Below are positions 30,101 through 37,095 of a DNA stretch of 49,572 nucleotides, piece after piece. The number at the start of each line of letters is the position of its first letter. The first letter of the stretch is position 1. The position numbers were made by a program, and so were the translations under genes. This stretch comes from a virus, in IMG/VR virus record IMGVR_UViG_3300020469_000072, positions 1 through 49,572 of that record; one strand, 5' to 3'. The notes below the pieces were generated by a model, which searched no databases, was not told the origin of the DNA, and saw only the letters and a program-made list of their open reading frames with translations.

Positions 30101-31792
30101 TATCCTACTTTCGTTTCTACCACATCTGGTAACACTGAAATAAGGACAGACTCTTCAAACTTACAATACAATCCATTCTCCAATACTCTTACAGTAACTA
30201 ACTTTAAGTCAACTACTGACTTTGAGATTCAGGGTAACTTAAACGTTACTGGAGCATTAACATTCTTCCAGTCACAGGTTGGTAGTATTGCTAACCATAC
30301 TACTGATGCTCTTGCTGAAGGATCAACTAACTTATACTATACAGCAGAGCGTGTAGATGATAGAGTTTCTAACTTAATCAATGGTGGCACAGGTATTACT
30401 GCTACCTATGATGATGCTGGTAATATGCTGACCTTGAGTGCTACTCAGTCAGATCTTAATACTGACAACTTTACTGAAGGATCAACTAATCTATTTACTA
30501 CTGCTGTAAGGACAAGGACTCACTTCTCTTATGGCACAGGTATTGAATTATCTGGTGCTGGTGCTCTATCAGTCACACAGGCAGACATTAATACTGATAA
30601 CGTAACTGAAGGATCTACAAATCTATTCATAACTGCTGCTAGGACTCGTGGACATTTAAGTGCTAGTGGATCATTGGCATACAATGCTTCTACTGGTGAC
30701 TTCTCATACACAACTCCAACTACTATTGCATCTCTATCCAACCATGATACAGATGATGTAGCAGAAGGATCAAGCAATAAGTATTATACAGATGAGAGAG
30801 TAGATGATAGAGTTAATGCTTTAATCATTGCAGGTACTGGTGTTACTAAGGCATACGATGATGGTGCTAATACATATACATTATCTGTTACTCAGGCAGA
30901 CGTTAATACTGACACAGTAACTGAAGGATCAACAAATCTCTTTACTACTGCTGCTAGAACAAGGACACACTTTACATATGGCACAGGTATTACACATTCG
31001 GGTGGCACACTTTCTGTTACTCAATCTGATATTGACACCGATAACGTCACAGAAGGATCCACAAATCTATTTACAACTGCTGCTCGCACTAGAGGACATA
31101 TAAGTGTCAGTGGATCGTTAGCATACAACAGTGGCACTGGTGTTATTTCATTCACACAACGCACTGATGCTGAGGTAAATACTCTTGCAGACGCAAGAAT
31201 TACTGCTGCTGATACTGATGCTTTATCAGAAGGATCATCTAACCTTTACTACACAGATGCTAGAGCAGACGCACGTATCGCTGCTGCTGACACAGATAAT
31301 CTATCTGAAGGATCAACTAACCTTTACTATACTAATGCTAGAGCAGACGCAAGAATTGCTGCTGCTGATACCGATGATCTATCAGAAGGATCAAGCAATC
31401 TTTATCATACAACCGCTAGAGCACGTGCTTCCATAAGTGCTGGTGGAGATCTTGCTTATAACTCCTCTACAGGTGTGATGAGTGTTACTCTCCCAACTGT
31501 ATTCTCTGGAGCATATGCTGACCTATCTGGCAAACCTACATTATTCTCTGGTGCATATGCAGATCTGACTGGCAAACCTACATTATTCTCTGGTGATTAT
31601 GATGACCTATCTAACAAACCTACATTAGGTAGTGCTGCTGCAACTGCTACAACTGCATACGCTACTGCTGCACAAGGTGCAACTGCTGACTCTGCATTAC
31701 AGGCAGAGACAATTACATTAGCAACCCTTAAGTCTGTTACAGCAGCGTCTGCTGACTTTGCTGACTTCCAGACTAGAATCGCTGCTCTATAA
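24101..31792 (+). CDS. Giant tail fibre protein, Mtd-N domain and beta repeats
   Basis: This is a 2563-residue protein. Residues 1-50 (R-I-Q-L-R-R-D-G ... L-A-Q-G-E-L-G-I-E-I-D-T-S-R-L-K-V-G-D-G-V-T-A-W-N-S-L) match the N-terminal domain of the major tropism determinant family (Mtd_N), used to attach fibres. Residues about 445-590 look cupredoxin-like (H500-P, then Y-W-C565-H-H-H568-T-G-Q571). Residues 690-2000 are many units of G-T-L-D-V-D-G-N-T-x-I, giving a long beta shaft, with a duplicated T-V-N-S-T-V-V-T-I-D-D-P-x-F-T-L-G-G-D block near 705 and 1213. Residues 2080-2450 are E-G-S-T-N-L-F/Y-T-x-A-R repeats. The end holds A-D-L-S-G-K-P-T-L-F-S-G repeats. No self-cleaving chaperone domain is visible. 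It is probably a host-recognition fibre. Confidence 0.85.
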   Translation: MANRIQLRRDGAQQWANVNPILAQGELGIEIDTSRLKVGDGVTAWNSLKYERPIETESNTANTLVKRDADGNFEAGAITASLVGNSATATRLANARQIALGGDMSGSGTFDGSSNLTITSELNYVTTLPHYDANDLAATGTYSQVTIDSRGRIVNASTPTSLTAYGITDAQPLDSDLTSLGAMTTFGLLSRQSEGTIVSRTITGGSQRIIVNNGNGQSSNPFIDLADTTVVVGSYNPVGNLDTPLISATTGDETVNTTNLTVDRYGRLTYAQTSAIATAKQGTKVAVYNAGSAYPRYSIVKNAADKLYQAILDIGAGAGEPSHTDTSDAGSWRYLSSAVAPQKGIASFAQEDFDVTSWIDPEQGGHVTIAERGVDNLQLQNNRIGFADGNTLENFELDQELTATTGYRGFNYLNYTKVNDTTGNLLVGANNQGNGSSGAIQAVTNIVVTVGVDTVGGQVTGVFYIDGVETPVMNLKRGIKYIFNQNDSSNATYGGVGQPHPLMFSLTEDGDLIPGGAHYMPGIHYFLDGVEKTMAEYTAQFTGATNKIVEFLVQDEAPATLYYWCHHHTGQGSSINITDGGAGEFDVNVRSYFSHPDITLDGAITQTIDKTGDGHLNLQLTQNTGMDRNLSILSTNAGAGNATILIQSENDITIAASNVANRVHVEDYWLQDNVLSTTNATMILDPNDDDDVTGLVQIRGDLQVDGTTTTVNSTVVTIDDPIFTLGGDTAPVADDNKDRGIEFKYYDTQARLGFFGWDENYADSNIWSSTGGFRFLYNATNTSEVFTGTDAPLIAGNLRLTTNTGSTSTTTGTLVVTGGLGLSENAHVGGTVTIAGQSEVNNNVILKADNKSFNIQTAAGVDKFTVDYDNGNTVIEGTVDIQLETTVTDNLIVKADAKKFDIQTAAGVSVFDVDTDNGNTHTDGTLDVDSGVTFNSTLDVDLATTLNSTLDVDDDVVFHNDFLMDVTGKTFTITNGTDQKFKVTSTNGNTDIEGTLNVNSLSTFEKTTNITVDTSADDAITQTATGSVDIDGGLNVDVDLRVGGDLYVSDRIDSKDAGTARTRPSLLNNLDVRYREYIGSVAAHNADFANDPDANLRVAGGAGIVADLHVGDDFYVGKVGTNDNVEFSILGESGYTTIGRAGQGGATDGAIVVHGDATFNREVNITGSLTTVGNANTDVLTVNAVSQFTDNVTVDGNLTVNTNAVVEGNLTVNGTTTTVNSTVVTIDDPVFTLGGDTAPGSDDAKDRGIEFKYYDSQARVGFFGWDNSASRYLFAHNVTNSSEAFSGTKSGIDAGSIKLFDTTNSTTASSGALIVGGGAGIGLNLYVGANLDVNTNTDIGGNLNVVGDFDLTDDFRINTDKFTVDAGTGNTYAEGTLQVDGNVTLGNASGDSHSVTGTVQFNQAITSTDITADQIQIGVDAANEISTTSGNLVLDSDGGTVNVTDDLDVDLNLNVDGNTKIDGTLTVDGNATIGNASGDNHIVTGTVTFNQAITSTNITADSVTIGVDSDGEISTTTGVNLILDSATGETQVDDNLTVTGTLDVDGNTQIGNNSSDAHAFTGTVTFNQAVTSTDITADNVQLGVSGSSEVDTSSGNLTLDSATGETIVDDNLTINGTLDVDALTTITDALTVKADNKLVSIQNAAGLTKFEVDTDNGNTDIQGTVNIEGATVIDDTLNVTQAVDLDTTLNVDGAATFQDNVVLNADNKEFAIQLNDGTDKFTVQSATGNTDIQGTLDVNGATNVTNTVGITGVTSVTNATNPANLIDTAAFNVTGGAIISKDVFLGEDFYMGPNNASTFSVVGSSGNTLIGGTLGVTGTTTLGTADVSTLNLTSNANISGSIIVNTSKFIVAGASGNTTIDGTLDVAGATTIDDTLNVTQNVDLDSNLNVDGNAQIDGTLTVDTTSLLKDSVVLRGGSKTLKLQNGSSTDKITLHSTSGNAEITGTSTLGTLDVTNNTTIGGTLGVTGQITGNVTGELTGNAATASLIDVTETASSNLTYYPTFVSTTSGNTEIRTDSSNLQYNPFSNTLTVTNFKSTTDFEIQGNLNVTGALTFFQSQVGSIANHTTDALAEGSTNLYYTAERVDDRVSNLINGGTGITATYDDAGNMLTLSATQSDLNTDNFTEGSTNLFTTAVRTRTHFSYGTGIELSGAGALSVTQADINTDNVTEGSTNLFITAARTRGHLSASGSLAYNASTGDFSYTTPTTIASLSNHDTDDVAEGSSNKYYTDERVDDRVNALIIAGTGVTKAYDDGANTYTLSVTQADVNTDTVTEGSTNLFTTAARTRTHFTYGTGITHSGGTLSVTQSDIDTDNVTEGSTNLFTTAARTRGHISVSGSLAYNSGTGVISFTQRTDAEVNTLADARITAADTDALSEGSSNLYYTDARADARIAAADTDNLSEGSTNLYYTNARADARIAAADTDDLSEGSSNLYHTTARARASISAGGDLAYNSSTGVMSVTLPTVFSGAYADLSGKPTLFSGAYADLTGKPTLFSGDYDDLSNKPTLGSAAATATTAYATAAQGATADSALQAETITLATLKSVTAASADFADFQTRIAAL
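26214..26244 (+). repeat. 31-nt exact direct repeat, copy 1
   Basis: These bases are identical to 27738-27768 inside the same fibre gene, within a longer block similar at protein level (T-V-N-S-T-V-V-T-I-D-D-P). The run uses the codons ACG-ACC-ACG for Thr, unlike the ACA/ACT used in most of the gene. Confidence 0.9.
27738..27768 (+). repeat. 31-nt exact direct repeat, copy 2
   Basis: This is the second copy of the 31-nt repeat at 26214-26244. The flanking protein block (G-G-D-T-A-P, D-R-G-I-E-F-K-Y-Y-D, G-F-F-G-W-D) is also repeated but its DNA has diverged. Confidence 0.9.
31187..31420 (+). repeat. Three tandem 78-nt repeats in the fibre gene
   Basis: Units start at 31187, 31265 and 31343 and each encodes 26 residues of the pattern A-D-A-R-I-x-A-A-D-T-D-x-L-S-E-G-S. 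They are the most regular part of a wider series of E-G-S-T-N-L-F-T-T repeats that starts near 30310. Confidence 0.85.
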
Positions 31793-31796
31793 GTAA

Positions 31797-32603
31797 ATGG
31801 CAAAACCTAATTCCAAAGCTACTCTAAAAGAATATGCTCTACGCAGGTTAGGTAAACCTGTACTGGAGATCAACGTCTCTGATGATCAATGCGATGATGC
31901 AATTGATTATACATTACAGAAATTTCAACAGTTTCATTACGATGGTGCTGAGAGAGTCTATTTAAAACACAAGATAACCCAAGCAGATCTTGATAGGAAT
32001 CTTGCTGCCAATGATGATACAACTACTTCTACTGCTGGTAACTCTGAGTGGTCAGAGAGGAAGAGTTATATAGAGATACCACAGCATATACTTTCTGTTG
32101 AAGGACTATTCTCCTTTACTGATAAAGGTACCGCAAACATGTTTGATATTAGATATCAAATGCGTTTGAATGACTTGTATGACTTTACGTCTACACAGTT
32201 TTATCATTACTACATGATACAGCAACATTTGGGATCAATTGATTTCTTATTAGAAGGTTTAAAACCTACTCGTTATGTTGCTACTCAGGATAGATTATAT
32301 CTTGATATGGATTGGTCAACAGATGTCCAACTTGATACCTATATTGTTATTAAAGCATGGAGAGCACTAGATCCTCTCACATGGACAGAGATATATGATT
32401 GTATGTGGGTCAAAGATTATACTGCTGCTAAGATTAAGAAGCAGTGGGGTAGTAATATGACTAAATTCCAAAACGTCCAGATGCCAGGTGGTGTCACGTT
32501 AAATGGAGAAATGATTTACAACGATGCGGTGCAAGAGATTAAAGATCTTGAAGAGCAACTGCGTACAGAATGGGAAACTCCACCTCTAGACATGATAGGA
32601 TAA
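31797..32603 (+). CDS. 13: Head completion / neck protein gp13
   Basis: This is a 268-residue protein (T4 gp13 is about 309). The N-terminal block K-A-T-L-K-E-Y-A-L-R-R-L-G-K-P-V-L-E-I-N-V and the following D-D-A-I-D-Y-T-L-Q-K-F-Q-Q-F-H are typical of gp13 in T4-like phages. gp13 and gp14 bind the portal vertex after packaging and form the site for tail joining. The ATG at 31797 is 4 nt after the fibre stop. The order gp13-gp14-gp15-gp16 downstream supports the call. No odd insertion is seen here, in contrast to gp14. Confidence 0.92.
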   Translation: MAKPNSKATLKEYALRRLGKPVLEINVSDDQCDDAIDYTLQKFQQFHYDGAERVYLKHKITQADLDRNLAANDDTTTSTAGNSEWSERKSYIEIPQHILSVEGLFSFTDKGTANMFDIRYQMRLNDLYDFTSTQFYHYYMIQQHLGSIDFLLEGLKPTRYVATQDRLYLDMDWSTDVQLDTYIVIKAWRALDPLTWTEIYDCMWVKDYTAAKIKKQWGSNMTKFQNVQMPGGVTLNGEMIYNDAVQEIKDLEEQLRTEWETPPLDMIG

Positions 32604-32604
32604 C

Positions 32605-33480
32605 ATGGCTACTAACACTTATTTCTCTCAAGGTACTACAGGTGAGCAAGACTTAACACAGAGTCTTGTTAACGAGCAGATTAAGATGTTCGGTAAAGAT
32701 GTATACTATATCCCTAGGACTTTAGTAAAACAAGATACGGTCTTCGGTGAAGATACGATGTCAAAGTTTGAGGGTGCATATTTAATCGAAGCTTTTATCG
32801 AAGACAACTCAGGATTCAGAGGAGATGGTGACATGTTCTCCAAGTTTGGTGTACAAATTGCTGACCAAGCAACCTTTGTTATATCAAGGACTCGTTTCAC
32901 TGAGGCAGTTGACGATAATGCAACACTAATTGTAGAGGGTAGACCAAATGAAGGCGATCTCGTATACTTCCCTATGGCAAATAAGATCTTTGAGATCCAG
33001 TTTGTCGAATATGAAGTACCATTTTTCACGTTGGGTAAAATCTATACATGGGGATTACGATGTGAACTCTTCCAGTACAGCGACGAAGACATCGACACTG
33101 GAATCACAGAGGTTGATGCAATTGAGGTCAACTATGCCAATGCAATAAGTGTTAACGTTGCTGAAGGTGGCAGTGGAGACTTTGTTGCTGAGGAGATTAT
33201 TACAGGTGGTAACACTAATGTAACTGCTACAGTTAAATCTTGGAATAGTGCCACACGTCAGTTGGTTTTATATAATAGATCTGGTATCTTTGCTATACCT
33301 GAGACACTTACAGGTAATACATCTAGTGCTGCGTGGACAAGTGCTACATATAATACCCTAAATAATACGAATGATGACTCTCAGTCCAACTTCGTTATCG
33401 AAACGCAGTCGGATGCTATCATTGATTTCACTGAAGGTAATCCTTTTGGTGAGTTTGGAAATAAAGGAAGTAGTATCTAA
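32605..33480 (+). CDS. 14: Neck protein gp14, with inserted TSGA module
   Basis: This is a 291-residue protein (T4 gp14 is about 256). Family features are the E-Q-I-K-M-F-G-K-D-V-Y-Y-I-P-R-T segment near residues 25-40, D-T-V-F-G-E-D, and I-Y-T-W-G-L-R-C-E-L-F-Q-Y-S-D near 146-160. It works with gp13 to complete the head and accept the tail. Residues about 181-252 look inserted and contain the TSGA-type module found in gp8 and the DUF4815 protein: E-E-I-I-T-G, V-T-A-T-V-K-S-W-N-S-A-T-R-Q-L and L-T-G-N-T-S-S-A. The gene starts 1 nt after the gp13 stop, and its stop shares one base with the gp15 start. Confidence 0.92.
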   Translation: MATNTYFSQGTTGEQDLTQSLVNEQIKMFGKDVYYIPRTLVKQDTVFGEDTMSKFEGAYLIEAFIEDNSGFRGDGDMFSKFGVQIADQATFVISRTRFTEAVDDNATLIVEGRPNEGDLVYFPMANKIFEIQFVEYEVPFFTLGKIYTWGLRCELFQYSDEDIDTGITEVDAIEVNYANAISVNVAEGGSGDFVAEEIITGGNTNVTATVKSWNSATRQLVLYNRSGIFAIPETLTGNTSSAAWTSATYNTLNNTNDDSQSNFVIETQSDAIIDFTEGNPFGEFGNKGSSI

Positions 33481-34283
33481 TGTTAGGAACGTATTCATAC
33501 CACGAAATTATTAAGAAGACAGTTGTTGCTTTTGGTACATTGTTCAATAATATTGAACTAAAACGTGTAGCATCAGGAAAAACAGAGGTCATGAAAGTGC
33601 CTTTAGCATATGGTCCTCGTCAGAAATTCTTGCAGAGATTAAATCAGGTAGGTCTTAATAAGACTAGTGTCCAGATTACTCTTCCTAGAATCTCTTTTGA
33701 GATACAAGGGTTTGCATATGATGCAACTAGAAAGGTATCTCCTACTCAATACATTAGAAACACACAAGCTGATGGTAAAGAGTTTAAATCTTTCATGCCA
33801 ATACCATATAATTTGAATTTTGAATTGTCAATCATGGCAAAGAATCAAGACGATGGTCTTCAGATTCTTGAGCAGATACTCCCAGTCTTCCAACCTAGTT
33901 TTAATATTACATTAAATTTAGTATCAACTTTAGCTGAGAAGAGGGACTATCCAGTCACTTTAACTTCTATTGATTATGAGGATGTGTATGAAGGTGACTA
34001 CGATACTCGTAGGACATTGGTATATACATTACAATTTGTTGCTAAGACTTACCTATACGGTCCTGTCCAAGACAAGTCTGGTGAGGTTATTAAGAAGGCA
34101 ATTATTGACTACTCTACTAAGACTGAGTTAGCACCTAATGCACCACGTGAAGTTAGATATCAGGTCACACCAGATCCAGTCACTGCTGATGCAGATGACA
34201 ATTTTGGATTTAATGAATTGACAAGTGAGTTTGTTGATTCTCAGCAATGGAACCCAACCACAGGACAAGATGAAACAGTTTGA
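33480..34283 (+). CDS. 15: Tail terminator / sheath stabiliser gp15
   Basis: This is a 267-residue protein (T4 gp15 is about 272). The N-terminus (G-T-Y-S-Y-H-E-I-I-K-K-T-V-V-A-F-G-T-L-F-N-N-I) and the R-K-V-S-P-T-Q-Y segment fit gp15, which caps the finished tail tube and sheath and forms the tail side of the head-tail joint. The start codon overlaps the gp14 stop (TAATG). The 3' end overlaps the gp16 start by 14 nt, so gp13-16 look translationally coupled. Confidence 0.92.
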   Translation: MLGTYSYHEIIKKTVVAFGTLFNNIELKRVASGKTEVMKVPLAYGPRQKFLQRLNQVGLNKTSVQITLPRISFEIQGFAYDATRKVSPTQYIRNTQADGKEFKSFMPIPYNLNFELSIMAKNQDDGLQILEQILPVFQPSFNITLNLVSTLAEKRDYPVTLTSIDYEDVYEGDYDTRRTLVYTLQFVAKTYLYGPVQDKSGEVIKKAIIDYSTKTELAPNAPREVRYQVTPDPVTADADDNFGFNELTSEFVDSQQWNPTTGQDETV

Positions 34284-34680
34284 TGGGATCGAAGAAGCTC
34301 TGGACGTTGAAACATCTATTGTTCCTAAAAAGGAGCCTAAGATGGAAATTGTACCAACGACGACTACGGAGCAACTCAAGAAAGACTATGACTACACGAG
34401 GGGCAACCTCTACTCGCTTATTGAAAAAGGTCAGGAAGCGGTGGACGGTATCCTCGAAGTGGCTCAGAGCTCTGATCAACCAAGGGCGTATGAAGTAGCA
34501 GCAACTACAATTAAAGCAGTTGCTGATGTTGCTGATAAACTTGCTGATCTTCATAAAAAAGTTGGTGAGATAGAAAATCCAAAAGGAACTATCGCAGATA
34601 AACAAGTTACTAACAACACCATGTTTGTTGGTAGCACAGCAGAACTTGCTAAATTTCTAAAACAAAAGCAAGATAAATAA
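34270..34680 (+). CDS. 16: Small terminase subunit gp16
   Basis: This is a 136-residue protein (T4 gp16 is 164). The ATG at 34270 overlapping gp15 was chosen over an upstream in-frame start at 34225, which would lie deep inside gp15. The central helical part (L-K-K-D-Y-D-Y-T-R-G-N-L-Y-S-L ... R-A-Y-E-V-A-A-T-T-I-K) and the C-terminal N-N-T-M-F-V-G-S-T-A-E-L parallel T4 gp16, where N-A-T-V-F-M-G-S-P-T-D-L stands at the same place. The protein forms rings and regulates the gp17 motor ATPase and nuclease. The gp17 gene lies about 4 kb downstream, after an unusual block of small genes. Confidence 0.88.
   Translation: MKQFDGIEEALDVETSIVPKKEPKMEIVPTTTTEQLKKDYDYTRGNLYSLIEKGQEAVDGILEVAQSSDQPRAYEVAATTIKAVADVADKLADLHKKVGEIENPKGTIADKQVTNNTMFVGSTAELAKFLKQKQDK
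34673..34679 (+). promoter_or_regulatory. Late-promoter box ATAAATA after gp16
   Basis: GATAAATAA overlaps the gp16 stop codon and lies 23 nt before the next ATG. It is a strong match to the T4 late -10 element. Confidence 0.55.
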
Positions 34681-34702
34681 CATAGTAAAGGTAACTTAAA
34701 CC

Positions 34703-35239
34703 ATGTCGGTATTAAATGTAATTGACACACAGACAATCAGTGCATCTGGTACTGGCTATATTGTAGTCAAGTCTGGTGTAATAAGAGTCTATAGTGCAAG
34801 TGCATCTACCATCAAGATTGATGCTGGACCTGCAATCACACTTGCAGCAGCAACACCTGAGTTGATCTCAGTTGGCAAACCAAAATCATCAAGAATTAAA
34901 GCAGCAACTGATGCTGCTGCTATGGTAGTAACCGTTGATCACGGTGGCACACCAGCACACACTTTTGCAGTAGGAGATTATGTCGCTACTGTTGATGGTG
35001 GTGATACTGATGGATTTGTTGCAGCGTTTGAAACTGCTGCCTCTGCTGGAAAAAAAGTAACTGCAATCTCAGATACTACTATCACAACTGACTACGATTC
35101 ATCTTCTGCCTCTGCTGACTATGCAGTGTCTTCTGCTGATGTCATTGCTGGTACACTCCCACAAATACAGAAAGCAGTCTTGCTTACTGCTGGTGGTGCT
35201 GATGTAGTAGTAGAGCAAGTCCAAATTGTAGGTGGCTAA
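34703..35239 (+). CDS. Hypothetical Ala/Thr-rich virion-type protein
   Basis: This is a 178-residue protein of beta-rich, low-complexity composition with few charged residues except near K-P-K-S-S-R-I-K. It begins S-V-L-N-V-I-D-T-Q-T-I-S-A-S-G-T-G-Y and ends V-V-V-E-Q-V-Q-I-V-G-G. I recall similar proteins at this position in marine T4-like phages, but their role is unknown to me. There is no signal peptide, membrane segment or catalytic motif. The promoter box upstream and position between gp16 and the basic protein suggest a late structural protein. Confidence 0.7.
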   Translation: MSVLNVIDTQTISASGTGYIVVKSGVIRVYSASASTIKIDAGPAITLAAATPELISVGKPKSSRIKAATDAAAMVVTVDHGGTPAHTFAVGDYVATVDGGDTDGFVAAFETAASAGKKVTAISDTTITTDYDSSSASADYAVSSADVIAGTLPQIQKAVLLTAGGADVVVEQVQIVGG

Positions 35240-35240
35240 C

Positions 35241-36983
35241 GTGTCAAACCCTAAAGGTAAATCTGCAGCTCATCGATCCTTCTCTAAGAAGAAGAATCCT
35301 GCTATTGATAGACTTAATACTAGACAACATACTAGTGTTGGTTTAGCAGCAGAAGCAAGAGTTGCTAATTCTGATAGAGGTCTTACAGCAGTTGCTAGTG
35401 TAGGTCGCCAAGCGAAAGCAGGTAACGTAAACCGTAAAGGTAAATCAGTTACTGGTGGTGCAGCTATGGGTGGTATGAATATCCGTGGTGCTGGCGGTAT
35501 TGGAAAGTCTAAACCAAAAAACGTTGAGACTATTAATAAAAAGTATAAGAAACAAGTTTCTTCTGACAGAAAAGCAGCTGCTAAGGAGAGAGCATCCATG
35601 AGGTCTAAAGGTATGAAGTATGAAACCGTACAGTCTTTCGGACAATTCTTAGAAAAGACTTGTTGGAAAGGTTACAAGCGTAAACCTGGTACCAAGAAGT
35701 TTGCACCTGGCTCTTGTGTAAAAGAGGAAGGGTATGATAGAATGAGGGATGACCGTTTAGTGAAGTATGGTGCTGGTGGTAACAGTAAACCTTCAGTTAG
35801 TCGTGCACCTAAGACAAACGCAAAAGGTAAAACCAATTTCCAAAAACAAGCTGAGAAAGAGCATGGTAAGGGTGTAACCGCACTTGATATTGTTAAAAAA
35901 AACATTGAAAAGAAACACGGTAAAGGAGCTATTATGAAAAATGAAGAAGTAATCAGTGAGTTATCATCTGATACCTTACAAAAAGCATCTAAGGCTGCTG
36001 ACATAGACCGTGGTAAGAAAGCGGTTGCTGGCGATAAGGAAGGTGCTAAGAAGAGAGTTAAGCAAGCATCTCGTTTCTTTAAAGCTGCATCTTCAAAGCG
36101 TAAGGAAGAAGCAAAAGAAGGTACTGCATATGGTATTACCAAAGGAGATGGTAAGGCAAAAGGTGTGATGAAAGATTATCTTGATAAGAAAGCAAAGAAA
36201 TTATCAGACGAAAAGAAAAAACAAAAACCTGAATATAAAAATAATCCTGCATTTGGTGATGCATCACATCATTCAAATGCTAAGAGCAAGAATGAAGAGT
36301 ATACAGTTACCAATGCTGACAAGAAAGGTAACACACCTGCATACCAAGGTTACAAAGCTGGTAAGAAAAATGCTAAGACGGGCAAACCTCTATACAAAGC
36401 TGCTGATCATATGAAAGAGGATGGGACAAGACCTCACCCAGATGGACAGTGGGAGTATCATGAGAAGGAAGGTCTAAGGACATTCAAGGATTTCGTGCAA
36501 GAAGGTAACCCTACTACTCGTATGTTGAGTAAGTCTAAGTCACAACAAACTGGAAACATTAGTGCTGATAGGGGTACAGACGCAAAAAAGAATAAAGAGT
36601 CCCGTAAGGGGCTCGAAAAAGACCTAAAGAAGAAAGGTATCGGATACAAGAAAGGTACTGGTGAATATAAATATGATGATGGATCAAAGGGACGTGAAGT
36701 TTCGTATCAAACATCACCTGCAAAGGGTATGAGTAAGAGACGTTTTGGTAAAACAATGCGTCGTCTAGGTAGGAAGCATGGACAAGAGTCTGTTATTACT
36801 AAGGACAAAAACAAACCAGCACGTTTACATGACACTGAGTCTAAGAAACCAGGTAAGTCAGTAAACATAGGTAAGTCTAAACCTGGTAAGCATCCTTCTG
36901 GTCAGGGAGAAACTTCTGGCACTAAGGTCAGAGGTAAGAAATTATCTAAGACAACCAATAAACCAAGTTATCACTATGGCTGA
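35241..36983 (+). CDS. Large, very basic multi-module protein
   Basis: This is about 580 residues, extremely rich in Lys and Gly with few hydrophobics. The GTG at 35241 was preferred because AGGTGG precedes it by 5 nt; an in-frame GTG at 35232 is possible. Modules: a basic N-terminus (1-125); a motif with C141-W-K-G-Y-K-R-K-P-G and C159 seen in other marine phage proteins; E-V-I-S-E-L-S-S-D-T-L-Q-K-A near residue 236; and a C-terminal part (about 450-520: S-R-K-G-L-E-K-D-L-K-K-K-G, G-R-E-V-S-Y, L-G-R-K-H-G-Q-E-S-V-I) that resembles the DUF3293 pattern. An internal in-frame ATG at 35934 has its own AAAGGAG site. The charge suggests DNA or polyanion binding, for example a packaged internal protein. 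This is inference. Confidence 0.7.
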   Translation: MSNPKGKSAAHRSFSKKKNPAIDRLNTRQHTSVGLAAEARVANSDRGLTAVASVGRQAKAGNVNRKGKSVTGGAAMGGMNIRGAGGIGKSKPKNVETINKKYKKQVSSDRKAAAKERASMRSKGMKYETVQSFGQFLEKTCWKGYKRKPGTKKFAPGSCVKEEGYDRMRDDRLVKYGAGGNSKPSVSRAPKTNAKGKTNFQKQAEKEHGKGVTALDIVKKNIEKKHGKGAIMKNEEVISELSSDTLQKASKAADIDRGKKAVAGDKEGAKKRVKQASRFFKAASSKRKEEAKEGTAYGITKGDGKAKGVMKDYLDKKAKKLSDEKKKQKPEYKNNPAFGDASHHSNAKSKNEEYTVTNADKKGNTPAYQGYKAGKKNAKTGKPLYKAADHMKEDGTRPHPDGQWEYHEKEGLRTFKDFVQEGNPTTRMLSKSKSQQTGNISADRGTDAKKNKESRKGLEKDLKKKGIGYKKGTGEYKYDDGSKGREVSYQTSPAKGMSKRRFGKTMRRLGRKHGQESVITKDKNKPARLHDTESKKPGKSVNIGKSKPGKHPSGQGETSGTKVRGKKLSKTTNKPSYHYG

Positions 36984-37092
36984 AGAAAGAAGAAAGAAGT
37001 GTAAGTACTGCGGACTTACAGCACCATTAGGTCATCCAAGACCATACACATGGATTGAGAAGCACGAAAAAAACTGTGCTGCAAGGAGTTAA
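36976..37092 (+). CDS. 38-residue zinc-finger-like protein
   Basis: A short gene (start overlaps the previous stop by 8 nt) encodes a Lys/Arg-rich peptide with C9-x2-C12 (K-C-K-Y-C-G-L), then H-x3-C near the C-terminus (E-K-H-E-K-N-C). This C2HC arrangement is that of a single zinc knuckle. It starts M-A-E-E-R-R-K-K and ends A-A-R-S. The intact zinc ligands and tight overlap support a real gene. It may bind nucleic acid or the neighbouring basic protein. Function unknown. Confidence 0.65.
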   Translation: MAEERRKKCKYCGLTAPLGHPRPYTWIEKHEKNCAARS

Positions 37093-37095
37093 ATT

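Noticed and set aside
30280-31440. Regular repeats considered as a CRISPR array
   Set aside because: They are in-frame coding repeats (E-G-S-T-N-L) of a fibre protein, without constant repeat/spacer structure or palindromic repeats.
34225-34269. Upstream start for gp16
   Set aside because: It would put the start 59 nt inside gp15. The ATG at 34270 gives the expected N-terminus.
35672-36142. Minus-strand frame of 156 codons opposite the basic protein
   Set aside because: Its Leu/Ser/Phe-rich composition is the mirror of Lys/Glu/Gly-rich codons on the + strand. No other gene in the window is on the minus strand.
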